A DNA stretch of 64,000 nucleotides from Pseudoalteromonas aurantia 208 (GCF_014858725.1 NZ_AQGV01000011.1:248001-312000), one strand, 5' to 3'; positions 17,848-26,812 are shown, numbered from the stretch's first letter. Notes: generated by a model from the letters alone, not told the origin. Program-made: numbers and translations.

Positions 17848-18747
17848 ATGTACCAAATTAACGGATTAACGGCTTGGTCTCTTCAAGCGCTATTGATAGA
17901 TATGATTGTTATCATTGCGTTGTTTGTGAGCCTTAAATACATAAAAGGGTGGGTCTCGAACCTCCATGCGAACGATGAAATAACAGAAAAAGATAACTTT
18001 GCATTTGGGTTAAGTTTTGCGGGCGGGCTTGCTGGACTCGCAGTGGTCTTAACCGGCATTACCAGTGGTGCTTTTGCTGATTCATTATTAGAAGAAGCGA
18101 CCCAGATGGCAGGTTATGGTGTGGTGGGAATCGTTCTAATTAAAATAGGGCACTTCTTTCAAGATAAAGTGGCATTGAAAAAAGTCGATTTACATGGCGA
18201 GATCCTCAAAGGCAATATTACCGCAGCCCTGATTGATTTTGGTCATGTGTTAAGTGTTGCAATTGTGATCCGCTCGGCATTAGTTTGGGTATTAACAGAA
18301 GGTTGGTATGGCTTACCTATTGTTGTAATTGCGTTTGTCATAGGTAATATTTGTATGCTGCTAGTGAGTCAATATCGCGTTCAGTTATTTAAGCGTACGA
18401 ATCGCAATGGTGACTGTTTACAGCAAGCTATTTTAGATAACAATATTGCGGTTGGGATCCGCTATGCAGGGTTTTTGATTGGCAGTGCATTGGCGTTAAC
18501 AGCGGCGACTGGGATTGCACCGTACGTGGCAGACACGATTACTTCAAGTTTGATTTATTGGAGCGTATCAGCACTGGGCAGTATAATCGCATTTATCGTG
18601 TTGCATTTAGTGATGATCAAAATAATTCTTGCAGGGAAAGACATTTCAGATGAAGTGAATCGTCAGAAAAATATTGGCGTAGCAACAATTTCAGCGGCAA
18701 TTTCGTTTGCGGTAGGTATCACTATGGCCACATTACTTGGCGTATAA
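17848..18747 (+). CDS. DUF350 membrane protein (YjfL-like, two repeats)
   Basis: The 299-residue product has about eight hydrophobic segments arranged as two DUF350 repeats. The first contains DNFAFGLSFAGGLAGLAVVLTG, the second DNNIAVGIRYAGFLIGSALAL. E. coli YjfL carries one DUF350. Iyer, Aravind and colleagues linked DUF350 proteins to PspA-like and ATP-grasp/polyamine genes; the biochemical role is unknown. GGAG precedes the ATG. The stop is 3 bp before the next gene, so translation is probably coupled. Confidence 0.88.
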   Translation: MYQINGLTAWSLQALLIDMIVIIALFVSLKYIKGWVSNLHANDEITEKDNFAFGLSFAGGLAGLAVVLTGITSGAFADSLLEEATQMAGYGVVGIVLIKIGHFFQDKVALKKVDLHGEILKGNITAALIDFGHVLSVAIVIRSALVWVLTEGWYGLPIVVIAFVIGNICMLLVSQYRVQLFKRTNRNGDCLQQAILDNNIAVGIRYAGFLIGSALALTAATGIAPYVADTITSSLIYWSVSALGSIIAFIVLHLVMIKIILAGKDISDEVNRQKNIGVATISAAISFAVGITMATLLGV

Positions 18748-18750
18748 ACT

Positions 18751-20487
18751 TTGACAAGCGCATCTTCGCAAAACTCTGAAAACGTGACCAGCAACCTTAA
18801 GTTGCTCGGTCACGATATCTTACTAATTAGTGTCATGGCGATTCTTGCTGGCTGTGGCTTAATTTATGAATATTTATTATCTCACTATGCAGGGCGCGTT
18901 CTAGGTTCTGTAGAAAGCGCCATTTATGCCATGATTGGGACAATGATTGTTGCCATGGGGATAGGGGCGTTTTTAGCCCGTTGGTTTAAAGACCCATTTA
19001 CTGCATTTGCATGGCTTGAAAGTTTAATTGCGCTGCTAGGCATGAGTAGTATTTTGATTATTGCCAGTGTTATTGCCTTAACTTATACCCTCCCTCATAC
19101 ATTTTCCAGCCTGTATAACTTACCTGCTGATGCGGTAGTTGATGGCAGAATATTTGAATCACTGCAAAGTGCCGCACGTTTTTTACCGTATATTTTTGGA
19201 TTAATGCTCGGTATTTTTATTGGTATGGAGATCCCTTTGATTGCGCGTATTCGTCAGCATGTTTATGGGCGATTTTTAGAAAACAACGCAGGTACAATTT
19301 ACGGTGCTGATTATATTGGCGCGGGTATTGGCGCTGCAATATGGGTGATGATCATGTTGGCGTTGCCGATAATGCAAGCCGCAGCATGGACGGCATTATT
19401 TAACGTGATTGCGGGGCTGATGTTTTTGTGGCGTTATCATCAGCATGTGCGTTTCGCTAAGCTGTTATTGTTATGTCATGTGTTGCTGCTTGGATTGTTT
19501 TTAGTATTGCTAAGTTATGGCTCTGTGTGGATGAAAGACTTGAGTAATGTTTTGTATAAAGACAAAGTGATTTATTCTGAGTCGACTAAGTATCAACATG
19601 TTGTGGTGACTGAGCGATTGAGTCGCACGCAAGCAATGCCTATTAATGATTTATTTTTAAACGGCCGCTTACAATTTTCCAGCGCCGATGAGCAGATTTA
19701 CCATACTATGCTGGTATACCCTGCGATGTTAGCGGCTAATCGCCACGACCGAGTATTAATTATCGGTGGCGGTGATGGATTAGCACTGCGCGACGTACTT
19801 AAATGGCCAGTTAAAGAAGCGACACTCATTGATTTAGATGGTCAGTTACTGTCGCTATTTGGTTTGAAAGGTCAACCTTTCCCTGCGTTACCTGAGATAA
19901 CAACTAAGCTATCGGCATTAAATAACGACGCATTGAACGATCCTCGTGCTAACGTTATTGTCACCGATGCTTTTCTAGAAGTGGAGAAAATGCTTGATGA
20001 AGGGTTATTGTTTGACAGTATTATTATTGACTTGCCCGACCCAAATCATCCCGACTTGAATAAGCTTTATAGTGATTACTTTTATAATCATGTTAGACAG
20101 TTATTGTCACCCGACGGTGCATTATCGATTCAATCGACTTCTCCGTATCACGCAAAGAATGCGTTTATCAGTATTGCTAAAACGGTGCAGCAAGCTGGGT
20201 TTGCTCATGTTGAGCAATATCAGCAGAATATTCCTTCATTTGGTCAATGGGGATGGACAATTGCAACTCGAACAGGTCAAAGTGCCAGTGAAAGAATCAA
20301 AGCCGTTAACGATTTTCCTGTACCAAGCAATTGGGTTAATCAAGAATATTTACAAGCTGCATTTGCTTTTCCAAATAAATTTTTTGATGAAAATAAAAGT
20401 ATAGAAGTCAATAGACTGGGTTCTGGTGTGTTGTACGATTATTATCGTCAGGCATGGCAAACAGAAGCCGAGTTGTATAAAAATTAA
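18751..20487 (+). CDS. membrane-anchored spermidine-synthase-like protein
   Basis: The 578-residue product has an N-terminal membrane domain of about seven helices (about 25-270, with AILAGCGLIYEYLLSHYAGR). A C-terminal Rossmann domain of the spermidine-synthase/methyltransferase fold follows. It shows the SAM-binding VLIIGGGDGLALRDVLK, the acidic IDLDGQLL and the catalytic-type DLPDPNHPDLNKLYSDYFY. The fusion occurs in uncharacterised polyamine-aminopropyltransferase homologues. The start is the TTG at 18751, 3 bp after the DUF350 stop; a GTG at 18784 is possible. The product would act at the cytoplasmic membrane, possibly making or transferring an aminopropyl group (inference). Confidence 0.88.
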   Translation: MTSASSQNSENVTSNLKLLGHDILLISVMAILAGCGLIYEYLLSHYAGRVLGSVESAIYAMIGTMIVAMGIGAFLARWFKDPFTAFAWLESLIALLGMSSILIIASVIALTYTLPHTFSSLYNLPADAVVDGRIFESLQSAARFLPYIFGLMLGIFIGMEIPLIARIRQHVYGRFLENNAGTIYGADYIGAGIGAAIWVMIMLALPIMQAAAWTALFNVIAGLMFLWRYHQHVRFAKLLLLCHVLLLGLFLVLLSYGSVWMKDLSNVLYKDKVIYSESTKYQHVVVTERLSRTQAMPINDLFLNGRLQFSSADEQIYHTMLVYPAMLAANRHDRVLIIGGGDGLALRDVLKWPVKEATLIDLDGQLLSLFGLKGQPFPALPEITTKLSALNNDALNDPRANVIVTDAFLEVEKMLDEGLLFDSIIIDLPDPNHPDLNKLYSDYFYNHVRQLLSPDGALSIQSTSPYHAKNAFISIAKTVQQAGFAHVEQYQQNIPSFGQWGWTIATRTGQSASERIKAVNDFPVPSNWVNQEYLQAAFAFPNKFFDENKSIEVNRLGSGVLYDYYRQAWQTEAELYKN

Positions 20488-20497
20488 AATGGAAGGT

Positions 20498-20546
20498 TGA
20501 CATAATATGTCAGCTATGCAAATCTTAACTCAGACATAATATGTCA
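20498..20546 (+). promoter_or_regulatory. two identical palindromes GACATAATATGTC
   Basis: TGACATAATATGTCA at 20498-20512 and the same 13-bp core at 20533-20545 lie 34 bp apart, about three helical turns. Both are between the polyamine-synthase gene and the DUF2170 gene, just upstream of its start (20567). Each is a perfect 6-bp inverted repeat with one centre base. The paired arrangement suggests a dimeric regulator binding at a promoter internal to the operon. The regulator is not identified. Confidence 0.65.
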
Positions 20547-20566
20547 TAGTGAATAAGGTATATAAG

Positions 20567-20980
20567 ATGGAATTAAATGAATTATCAATCAAACTTGCAT
20601 CATTTGAAACTGAAGGTGCAAATTTTGAGTCATTCTTAGTTGCGAACGAAGGCGAGCAAGAAGTGTTGCAGGTCATTGTAGATGGCAATGATGAGTTACC
20701 TATTTTTGTTACTCAAACAGAAGAGCAGCTACTTTGTATCAGTTACTTATTTAATGAAGCAGAAGTCAAAACTGAACTGCGCCATGAATTGAACGAAGCC
20801 TTATTAAAGTTAAATGTACCAATTCCTTTGAGTGCATTCGCTAAAATTGATGATCAGTATGCAATATTTGGTGCTTTAGCGGTGAGTTCATCTTTTGATG
20901 AAGTGACACATGAGCTAGTAACATTAGCCGATAATGCAATCGACGCTTTAGACGCTGTGACCGCTTATTTAAACGAATAA
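20567..20980 (+). CDS. DUF2170 protein (YjfI-like)
   Basis: The 137-residue acidic protein (MELNELSIKLASFETEG start) matches E. coli YjfI/DUF2170 as remembered: cytosolic, helical and beta-rich, without known activity. The ATG at 20567 was chosen because it aligns with the family start and has AAGG upstream; a GTG at 20549 is in frame. It is 14 bp before the PspA gene, an arrangement that is conserved. Confidence 0.88.
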   Translation: MELNELSIKLASFETEGANFESFLVANEGEQEVLQVIVDGNDELPIFVTQTEEQLLCISYLFNEAEVKTELRHELNEALLKLNVPIPLSAFAKIDDQYAIFGALAVSSSFDEVTHELVTLADNAIDALDAVTAYLNE

Positions 20981-20994
20981 TAGTGGAGTAAGTT

Positions 20995-21687
20995 ATGAGT
21001 ATTTTAAAGAAGTTATTTACCGCTGTACGTGGTGGTGCCAGAGAAGTTGGTGAGTCGATTGTGGATGCGAATGGCATTCGCATATTTGAGCAAGAGATAG
21101 CGGATGCACAGAATGCGCTGCATAAAGCCAAGAAAAGCTTAACGGAAGTGATGGCGAAAGAAATGCAAACCAAGCGTAAAATTAGCGCTTTAGATGACAG
21201 TATTGCCGAGCATGAAGAATACGCAGGCCAAGCGTTAGCGAAAGGTAATGAAGCATTAGCAATGGAAATTGCTGAAAAAATTGGTGATTTTGAAACAGAG
21301 AAATCTGAACATGATCAAGTACTAGCTGGCTTTAGTAACCATATTGTGGTTTTAAAGCAACAAGTTAAAGATGCTGAGAAATCAATCAAAGAGAACCAAC
21401 GTCAATTAACGATGGTTAAAACGACTGAAAGTGTTCAGCAAGCAACAATGGCAGTAAATAGCACATTGAATACTAATGAGTCATCAATGACCAACGCGCG
21501 TCAATCGTTAGAGCGTATTAAACAACGTCAACAAGATAGACAAGATCAACTCGGTGCAGCGAAGCAACTAGAAGCATCTGCTAATGGTGATGATCTAAAA
21601 GCGAAGCTTGCTGAAGCGGGTATTGGTGAGCAAAATCAAAAGAGTAATGATATTCTTGCGCGTATAAAAGCAAAACAAAACGGATAA
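20995..21687 (+). CDS. PspA/IM30 family protein (YjfJ-like)
   Basis: The 230-residue product is almost all coiled-coil (about 25-190) with the PspA start MSILKKLFTAVRGGAREVGESIVDANG shortened in the usual YjfJ way. PspA/IM30 proteins are ESCRT-III-like and assemble on stressed inner membranes. The C-terminal AGIGEQNQKSNDILARI is a YjfJ-type tail. GGAG precedes the ATG. A strong terminator follows at 21704-21727, so this is the end of one transcription unit. Confidence 0.9.
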   Translation: MSILKKLFTAVRGGAREVGESIVDANGIRIFEQEIADAQNALHKAKKSLTEVMAKEMQTKRKISALDDSIAEHEEYAGQALAKGNEALAMEIAEKIGDFETEKSEHDQVLAGFSNHIVVLKQQVKDAEKSIKENQRQLTMVKTTESVQQATMAVNSTLNTNESSMTNARQSLERIKQRQQDRQDQLGAAKQLEASANGDDLKAKLAEAGIGEQNQKSNDILARIKAKQNG

Positions 21688-21703
21688 TTGGTTTTACTCT
21701 GAT

Positions 21704-21727
21704 AAAGGAGGCTGTGCCTCCTTTTTT
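21704..21727 (+). terminator. rho-independent terminator after the pspA-like gene
   Basis: The perfect stem AAAGGAGGC / GCCTCCTTT with a TGT loop is followed by six T. Confidence 0.9.
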
Positions 21728-21757
21728 GGTTTGGTATTATTGTAAATAAGGCTTCTT

Positions 21758-22387
21758 ATGTTTGGTTTTTTTAAATCTAAAAAAGCGCCAGAGCGCGAAC
21801 TCTCTCATCCAAGTCAGTTAGCCGTTGGTGATATGCTGACACTGATTGATTCATTTGCGTACCCGGGTTGGCTTAAAGGTCAAACGCTTAAAGTAACCGA
21901 TGTACAAACTTATCAATATCAGCATAACGCAGAGTACGAGTTTGTACTGGAAAGTGAATCTGGCAAAGTGACTTTCCTGCAAATTGAACGCAATGATGGC
22001 GAAGAGTTTGCTAACTTTTCGGTCAAAATTCAGCGAGAAGAAGTGGATGTTATTTTTACTTTGGATGAATTTGCACGTATTTTCGATGAAGAGCAGTTAA
22101 GTGAGATCACGACTGTTGCGCAACCCGATGCTTATGCACATTTCTTAGCGGATAAATATAAGCAAAGTGAAACGCCTTATGTGTGCTATTTCCATGCAAA
22201 AGACTACAGAAATCAAACTTTACCGCGCTATCAAGATGAATCTGGCGAGCCATGTGAAGTGATCAGCTTAATTTCAAGTGACGAAAGTCACAGTATTAAT
22301 ATTGAGATTTGGGAAGGGGGAGAAACCGAAGTGTCTTTGACACTGAGTCGCCCTGTAAGTGACGTAATTGACTTGTTCCCAGGGTAA
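21758..22387 (+). CDS. DUF2491 protein (YjfK-like)
   Basis: The 209-residue product matches E. coli YjfK (DUF2491) as remembered: an N-terminal basic MFGFFKSKKAPER, a DMLTLIDSFAYPGWLKGQTLKV motif, and a beta-rich acidic body. It is cytosolic, of unknown function, always near DUF2170 and PspA-like genes. It lies beyond the terminator, so it may depend on read-through or its own promoter. Confidence 0.85.
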   Translation: MFGFFKSKKAPERELSHPSQLAVGDMLTLIDSFAYPGWLKGQTLKVTDVQTYQYQHNAEYEFVLESESGKVTFLQIERNDGEEFANFSVKIQREEVDVIFTLDEFARIFDEEQLSEITTVAQPDAYAHFLADKYKQSETPYVCYFHAKDYRNQTLPRYQDESGEPCEVISLISSDESHSINIEIWEGGETEVSLTLSRPVSDVIDLFPG

Positions 22388-22392
22388 AGGTC

Positions 22393-22713
22393 GTGACAGA
22401 TAAGCAAGCCAAGTGGCAACGACAAGAACAAGCCGTTCGAGCCACGCAGATGGCATTTGATTTGACCAGCGATGTGCAAAAAAGCATTAAAAAGCAAGCC
22501 GTTGATGAAGAGTTAACCCCATCAGATATGATCCGAAAGATTTTACAATTAGATGTGAAATCTAAAAAGACGCGGCAAAGACTGTCATTTAATCTGAATG
22601 ATGATGAAATTGCAGAGCTGGCAATACGTTTTGGGGTTGCGACAGATGATAAAAGAGCGGTAAAGCAGCAAGTTGCCGATATTCTGATCCAGAAATTTTC
22701 AAAAGGTGAGTAG
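22393..22713 (+). CDS. small helical protein of the yjf-like operon
   Basis: The 106-residue product starts with GTG 5 bp after the DUF2491 stop, with AAAGG before it, so it is probably coupled. It is Lys/Gln/Asp-rich and helical, with a repeated pattern (DLTSDVQKSIKKQAVDEELTPSDMIRKIL and NLNDDEIAELAIRFG) that could be two ribbon-helix-helix-like halves. No named family recalled. It may be a regulator of the operon (inference). Confidence 0.65.
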   Translation: MTDKQAKWQRQEQAVRATQMAFDLTSDVQKSIKKQAVDEELTPSDMIRKILQLDVKSKKTRQRLSFNLNDDEIAELAIRFGVATDDKRAVKQQVADILIQKFSKGE

Positions 22714-22717
22714 CAGC

Positions 22718-23011
22718 CTAGGCGCTTATCAATTTGGTATGGGGGTTTTGTATTACCGCTATTTCTGCACCGTCAAAAGCTGGGCTCCGTTGAAAGTGAT
22801 TTCCAATTAACTTTGCGTAGCCCAATTCTGCAACGGCGTTGCAATTCAATATTTTTTCGTCGCCACTCGTGCCAACATATATTGTTCCAGAGGCTTCAAC
22901 ATAGCGCCTTTCTATATATACTTGAGCACAGTGATCAGGTATACATACGCCCGCATACGTTGCAAATAAACTTGCGCAGCATAAAGAGAGTAAATAGTTA
23001 GATAACGTCAT
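22718..23011 (-). CDS. small secreted protein of unknown function
   Basis: The 97-residue product has a signal peptide (residues 1-20) and four Cys in the N-terminal half (two early, two in VCIPDHC). It has no recognised family. It is convergent with the yjf-like operon. Coding status is moderate: the start has no strong ribosome site. Confidence 0.5.
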   Translation of the reverse strand: MTLSNYLLSLCCASLFATYAGVCIPDHCAQVYIERRYVEASGTIYVGTSGDEKILNCNAVAELGYAKLIGNHFQRSPAFDGAEIAVIQNPHTKLISA

Positions 23012-23206
23012 TTTTTCTGTGAAACTCCAGTGTATGTGTATTTTTCACAAGGTATTTATATTCAATTAGGTTTACTCTAAGGTTGTCATGCAATTGTACC
23101 TTTAAAAGATTGGGTATGGAGCGTTCGAGTCCCCCACCAATACCCCATCTGATATGATGTTACAGCTGTTTATTCATTGACTAAGACCCGCACGAAAAGG
23201 ACTATT

Positions 23207-23929
23207 ATGGAAAAAACACGTATTAAGCTACTGCGTTATAATGATATTGCAGTTAGTACAGTCTTTGACAAAGAAGCGGCGTTATTGGCCCAATTGCAAA
23301 CTAACACGTTAGATCAAAGCTTAGTTTTATGGCGAACTAAAGTACCAACATTGGTTTTACCTGCGGGTAACAAATGGCCCATGAGTTCCTCACTGGAAAG
23401 CGCGTTATCTGAAATAGGGTGGCAATTATTTACTCGAAAAACAGGTGGTGCACCGGTTCCACAAACCGACCGTGTTATTAACGTATCTCATTTATATCAT
23501 TGGCCAACCTCGAAACCTTATTCAATTGTTTTGGCATACCAATATTTATGTCGGGCTTTAACTGGCTTTTTGGCATCGTTTGGTATCACCTGTGATGTCC
23601 ATGCCACGCCTGGGTCATACTGTGACGGCGACTATAATCTAAATATTGCAGGTAAAAAAATAGTAGGTACAGCACAGCGTGTTGTCGTAACAAAAGGCGG
23701 AGGGCGAATTGTATTGGCGCAAGCATGTATTTTAATAGATGCATTAATGGAAGAGTTGGTTAAACCGGTTAACCTTTGTTATACCCATTGTGGTTATCAA
23801 GAATTAATCAAAGCAGATGTACATACCTCTTTATTTGAGCATATAGACGAACGTTTAAATGTCGATATGTTGTTTTCAAAGCTTCAACAAGCCTTTATGG
23901 ATAGCCAGTTGTATTCCAGTTTTGAATAG
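23207..23929 (+). CDS. lipoate-protein ligase A-like protein
   Basis: The 240-residue product has the BPL/LplA/LipB fold. The lipoyl-AMP motif RKTGGAPVPQ replaces the usual RRxGGGxV, and DYNLNIAGKKIVGTAQR contains the conserved Lys of the lipoate-binding loop. It may scavenge or transfer lipoate, or another short acyl group, but the altered RRxGGG leaves substrate open. AAAAGGA precedes the ATG at 23207, chosen over a TTG at 23177. Confidence 0.8.
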   Translation: MEKTRIKLLRYNDIAVSTVFDKEAALLAQLQTNTLDQSLVLWRTKVPTLVLPAGNKWPMSSSLESALSEIGWQLFTRKTGGAPVPQTDRVINVSHLYHWPTSKPYSIVLAYQYLCRALTGFLASFGITCDVHATPGSYCDGDYNLNIAGKKIVGTAQRVVVTKGGGRIVLAQACILIDALMEELVKPVNLCYTHCGYQELIKADVHTSLFEHIDERLNVDMLFSKLQQAFMDSQLYSSFE

Positions 23930-24056
23930 TGTGTAATTTATTCAATATAGAATGATTACCTTTACTTTTATTTTACCTGCTTTACTCTCATCTGAGTGCT
24001 GTCACTTTTTATTGTGAGCAGCGAGGGATTTTGAGTTTGTATAATCGCGTTCTAGG

Positions 24057-25079
24057 ATGAGTATGATTTTGCAGTATAGAAAGCCGCTAAGTCGTTATGT
24101 AACACAACTCACAACGGCTGTGCTTTTATCGATGTTGTGTGTCAGTAATTGCTTTGCGACGGTGAAGATTGCCGTTGTCGGTAAAACTAAAAATGACAGT
24201 TTCTATGAACAGTCTTATAAAGGGTGTGTACACTTCGCGAAAACACATGCCAATTTAGAGTGCGTATACGACGGTGCTGATGACTATCAGGATGTGCGTA
24301 CACAAGTATTGATAGTAGAAGAGCTCGTGAAAAAAGGCATTGATGGGGTACTTTTATCCACGACTGATTCAACCTTTTTAGTTGAGGGAGCCCTTAAGGC
24401 TGCAAAGCGACAGGGGATCCCTGTGATCACCTTTGACTCAGATTTGTTACCCGAACATCAAACCTACAGATTGGCCTATGTAGGTACAAATAACTTTGAT
24501 TTTGGTAAGGCATTAGGAGAGGTAGCCAAAAAATATCGCAACAATGATTCACCGCGGTTTTGTATTCAATCAGGCCACCACACGACGCCTAATTTGAATG
24601 AACGCATTAGAGGAGTTCGTTACTCTTTGAATAGCGAAGTGCGTGCACCGCATGAAAAAGGTAATATTTGGAAAGAGTATGAACGATGCCCTTTTTATAC
24701 GATGGGCCGAAGAGAAGATGCGCTTAACCAGCTGCTTGCAATGGTGAGAACACCTAACCCGCCGATATTTATTGCTGTCGCAGGGTTCGCACAGTTTAAC
24801 CCTCGATATATTGAAATGTTGCGCCCCTACAAGAGTAAAATTCAAAATAAACAAGCAATTATTATTTCGGCTGATACCGAGCAAGTGCAATTAAGTGCCT
24901 TGCAACAAGGGCTTGCAACTGAAAATGTGGGCCAAAACCCATTTCAAATGGGTATAACGGGTGCGCAATTATTGTATGATGTGATTATGTATAAAAAGGA
25001 GCCTGACAAAGACAGTTATTTTTTAGACTTTCACTATTGCCAGCAAACTAACACGCAGACATGTACGGTTAATCATTAG
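24057..25079 (+). CDS. periplasmic substrate-binding protein (Peripla_BP_4, TorT/RbsB-like)
   Basis: The 340-residue product has a signal peptide (residues about 10-35, ending CFA) and a type-I periplasmic-binding fold. It shows VKIAVVGKTKNDSFYEQSYKG, IDGVLLSTTD, GIPVITFDSDLL and YVGTNNFDFGKALGEVAKK. No ABC transporter or sensor kinase gene is nearby, so it may feed a sensor such as a TorT/LuxP-type partner encoded elsewhere (inference). The ligand is probably a sugar or small molecule. Confidence 0.82.
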   Translation: MSMILQYRKPLSRYVTQLTTAVLLSMLCVSNCFATVKIAVVGKTKNDSFYEQSYKGCVHFAKTHANLECVYDGADDYQDVRTQVLIVEELVKKGIDGVLLSTTDSTFLVEGALKAAKRQGIPVITFDSDLLPEHQTYRLAYVGTNNFDFGKALGEVAKKYRNNDSPRFCIQSGHHTTPNLNERIRGVRYSLNSEVRAPHEKGNIWKEYERCPFYTMGRREDALNQLLAMVRTPNPPIFIAVAGFAQFNPRYIEMLRPYKSKIQNKQAIIISADTEQVQLSALQQGLATENVGQNPFQMGITGAQLLYDVIMYKKEPDKDSYFLDFHYCQQTNTQTCTVNH

Positions 25080-25097
25080 TTGTTTGCTCATTTTCAG

Positions 25098-25493
25098 TTA
25101 ACGATATATTTTGGATCGCTCGATGACTTCAATGTCATAACCATCAGGGTCGGTGATAAAAAAGAAGGTGGCAATTAAGGTAGAGTGATTGAAAAATTGT
25201 TTTATTTCTTTAGGCTTGTAACCAAGCTCAATGGCGAGTTGGTGCAGCGAATTAAGATCTGGCGTCGCGAAAGCGAGGTGACCATAGCCATTACCTAATT
25301 CATACTGGTTTTTTTGTGCATGGTTATGTGTTAATTCGAGTTCAAAATCACTGTCTTCATTACCTAAATAAATCAGTGTAAAGTCATCAAATGTCAAACG
25401 ACGCTTTTCATGCAAGTTAAATAATGCGTGATAAAATTTAATAGATTGTTCAGCGTTGGTTACTCTAACCATCGTATGGATCATTTTAGCCAT
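25098..25493 (-). CDS. gloA: lactoylglutathione lyase (glyoxalase I)
   Basis: The enzyme isomerises the hemithioacetal of methylglyoxal and glutathione to S-lactoylglutathione. The 131-residue single VOC domain shows all four metal ligands: His6 in MIHTMVRV, Glu in ELELTHN, His in YGHLAFA and Glu in DPDGYDIEVIER. Length and motifs match bacterial nickel-type GloA. Confidence 0.88.
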   Translation of the reverse strand: MAKMIHTMVRVTNAEQSIKFYHALFNLHEKRRLTFDDFTLIYLGNEDSDFELELTHNHAQKNQYELGNGYGHLAFATPDLNSLHQLAIELGYKPKEIKQFFNHSTLIATFFFITDPDGYDIEVIERSKIYR

Positions 25494-25511
25494 GTTGTTC
25501 CCGGAGTAAAT

Positions 25512-25802
25512 ATGTGTGAATTATATGCCTCGCAACCACAGTTGCTATACGACACAACCAAGCGCTCAATTCGAATTCAAGGTGTTGTTACGAGCTTAGC
25601 GCTTGAAAATCAAATGTGGCATTTACTAGAGCAAATTGCACAACAAGAGCAGAGCTCAGTTGCAGAGTTTATTTCCGTCTTATATCAAGAGATTATAGAA
25701 CGTCACGGTGAAGTAAAAAACTTAGCATCAATGCTGCGCGTTACTTGCTTAACGTATGTGCTCAATGATAACGGACGTAGCTCAAGTTGGGGTAGTAACT
25801 GA
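25512..25802 (+). CDS. ribbon-helix-helix domain protein
   Basis: The 96-residue product starts at 25512, with GGAG 6 bp upstream, rather than at the earlier in-frame codon. It has the RHH_4-type pattern: MCELYASQPQLLYDTTKRSIRIQGVVTS shortened, with strand RSIRIQGVVTSLALEN followed by two helices ending in ERHGEVKNLASMLRVTC. It is probably a small DNA-binding protein. The 5' end lies next to the gloA start (divergent). Confidence 0.8.
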   Translation: MCELYASQPQLLYDTTKRSIRIQGVVTSLALENQMWHLLEQIAQQEQSSVAEFISVLYQEIIERHGEVKNLASMLRVTCLTYVLNDNGRSSSWGSN

Positions 25803-25849
25803 GTACTACGTTTTAACTCATGTCTATTTTAATCGTTAAGGCAGGTAGT

Positions 25850-26224
25850 ATGGAAAAAATTGAAGTTAATACTTACTTATTAAATAAGCCATTTACAACA
25901 GTGAGTCAGCCATTTGGTGAAGGCGTTGATGTGTATAAAGTAAAAGATAAAATGTTTGCCACCTTAGCCCGAGGTAAAATGGGCAAGGCAGACAGCAATT
26001 ATTGGTGGATGAATTTAAAGTGTGACCCTGATGAAGCTGCAATACTGCGAGATATCTTTGATGCCGTGATCCCTGGTTACCATATGAATAAACGCCTTTG
26101 GAACACCATTATTCTCGATGGCTCAATTCCCCAAGGAGAAATTGAGCGGATGATAGATAATTCATTTTTGCTGGTGGTAGGTAAAATGACGAAAGCTGCG
26201 CAAAAGGCAATTCTTCAAAGGTAG
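25850..26224 (+). CDS. MmcQ/YjbR-family protein
   Basis: The 124-residue product has the MmcQ/YjbR fold: PFTTVSQPFGEGVDVYKVKDKMFATLA, WWMNLKCDPDEAAILR, GYHMNKRLWNTIILDGSIP and a C-terminal helical SFLLVVGKMTKAAQ. These proteins are double-stranded-DNA-binding-like, with unknown role. The ATG at 25850 was chosen (AAGGCAGG upstream). Confidence 0.85.
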   Translation: MEKIEVNTYLLNKPFTTVSQPFGEGVDVYKVKDKMFATLARGKMGKADSNYWWMNLKCDPDEAAILRDIFDAVIPGYHMNKRLWNTIILDGSIPQGEIERMIDNSFLLVVGKMTKAAQKAILQR

Positions 26225-26378
26225 ATTCCGTGGCGAGTCCGGTCCATTTATCAGTGATTCTAACAAGGCTATATGAATAAATTTTGATTTGATATATTGG
26301 ATACAATATTTAGTATGAAATTGGACTGTTTTTCGTTACATTGAAGACTGTATTAACTTGTCTATTAATTAAGGAAAA

Positions 26379-26795
26379 ATGATGACTACAGGTAAATTAG
26401 GATTGTTTATTGCTACATGGATGACGCTGTGTGTTGGCTGTCAGAGTGTGCAACAAAGTAATTCAGAAAAGGTGGATAGATTAACAGTAGGTGTAGTTCA
26501 AAAGGAGATAAAAAATGGTATGCCATCAACGGATGTGGTTGCTGCACTTGGTAGCCCAAATATAGTTAAAACAGCACCAAGCGGAAATGAAGTGTGGGTA
26601 TATGATAAGTTTTCAAAAGAACAAGTTTATCAGACCTCAGGAGGAACTCTAGGGTACTTTTCTGGCAACGGAGGAGGGATTGTTTCTGCCGAGCAAGGCA
26701 GCAGTCAGGTTAGTTCGAATACGTTAACGGTCATCATCAAATTTGATCAGCTAAGTAATGTGAGTTCAATTGCTTATCACCGCAGTAAATTTTAA
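26379..26795 (+). CDS. BamE/SmpA-like lipoprotein
   Basis: The 138-residue product has a lipobox CVGCQS (Cys21) and a BamE/OmlA-type pattern: a helix then KEIKNGMPSTDVVAALGSPNIVKTAPSGNEVWVYDKF. A Gly/Ser-rich insert (about 85-110) is followed by a final strand. Proteins with this fold have a role in outer-membrane assembly or carry similar domains without that role; this one is shorter than BamE itself. It is cotranscribed with the next lipoprotein gene, 17 bp downstream. Confidence 0.75.
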   Translation: MMTTGKLGLFIATWMTLCVGCQSVQQSNSEKVDRLTVGVVQKEIKNGMPSTDVVAALGSPNIVKTAPSGNEVWVYDKFSKEQVYQTSGGTLGYFSGNGGGIVSAEQGSSQVSSNTLTVIIKFDQLSNVSSIAYHRSKF

Positions 26796-26812
26796 TTAAC
26801 AGGTAAGAGCTA

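Noticed and set aside
23101..23150. GTTCGAGTCCCCCACC, resembling the T-arm and 3' end of a tRNA
   Set aside because: The T-stem (GAGCG versus CCCCC) does not pair and no D-arm, anticodon arm or acceptor partner is present. It could be a decayed tRNA end or chance; not annotated.
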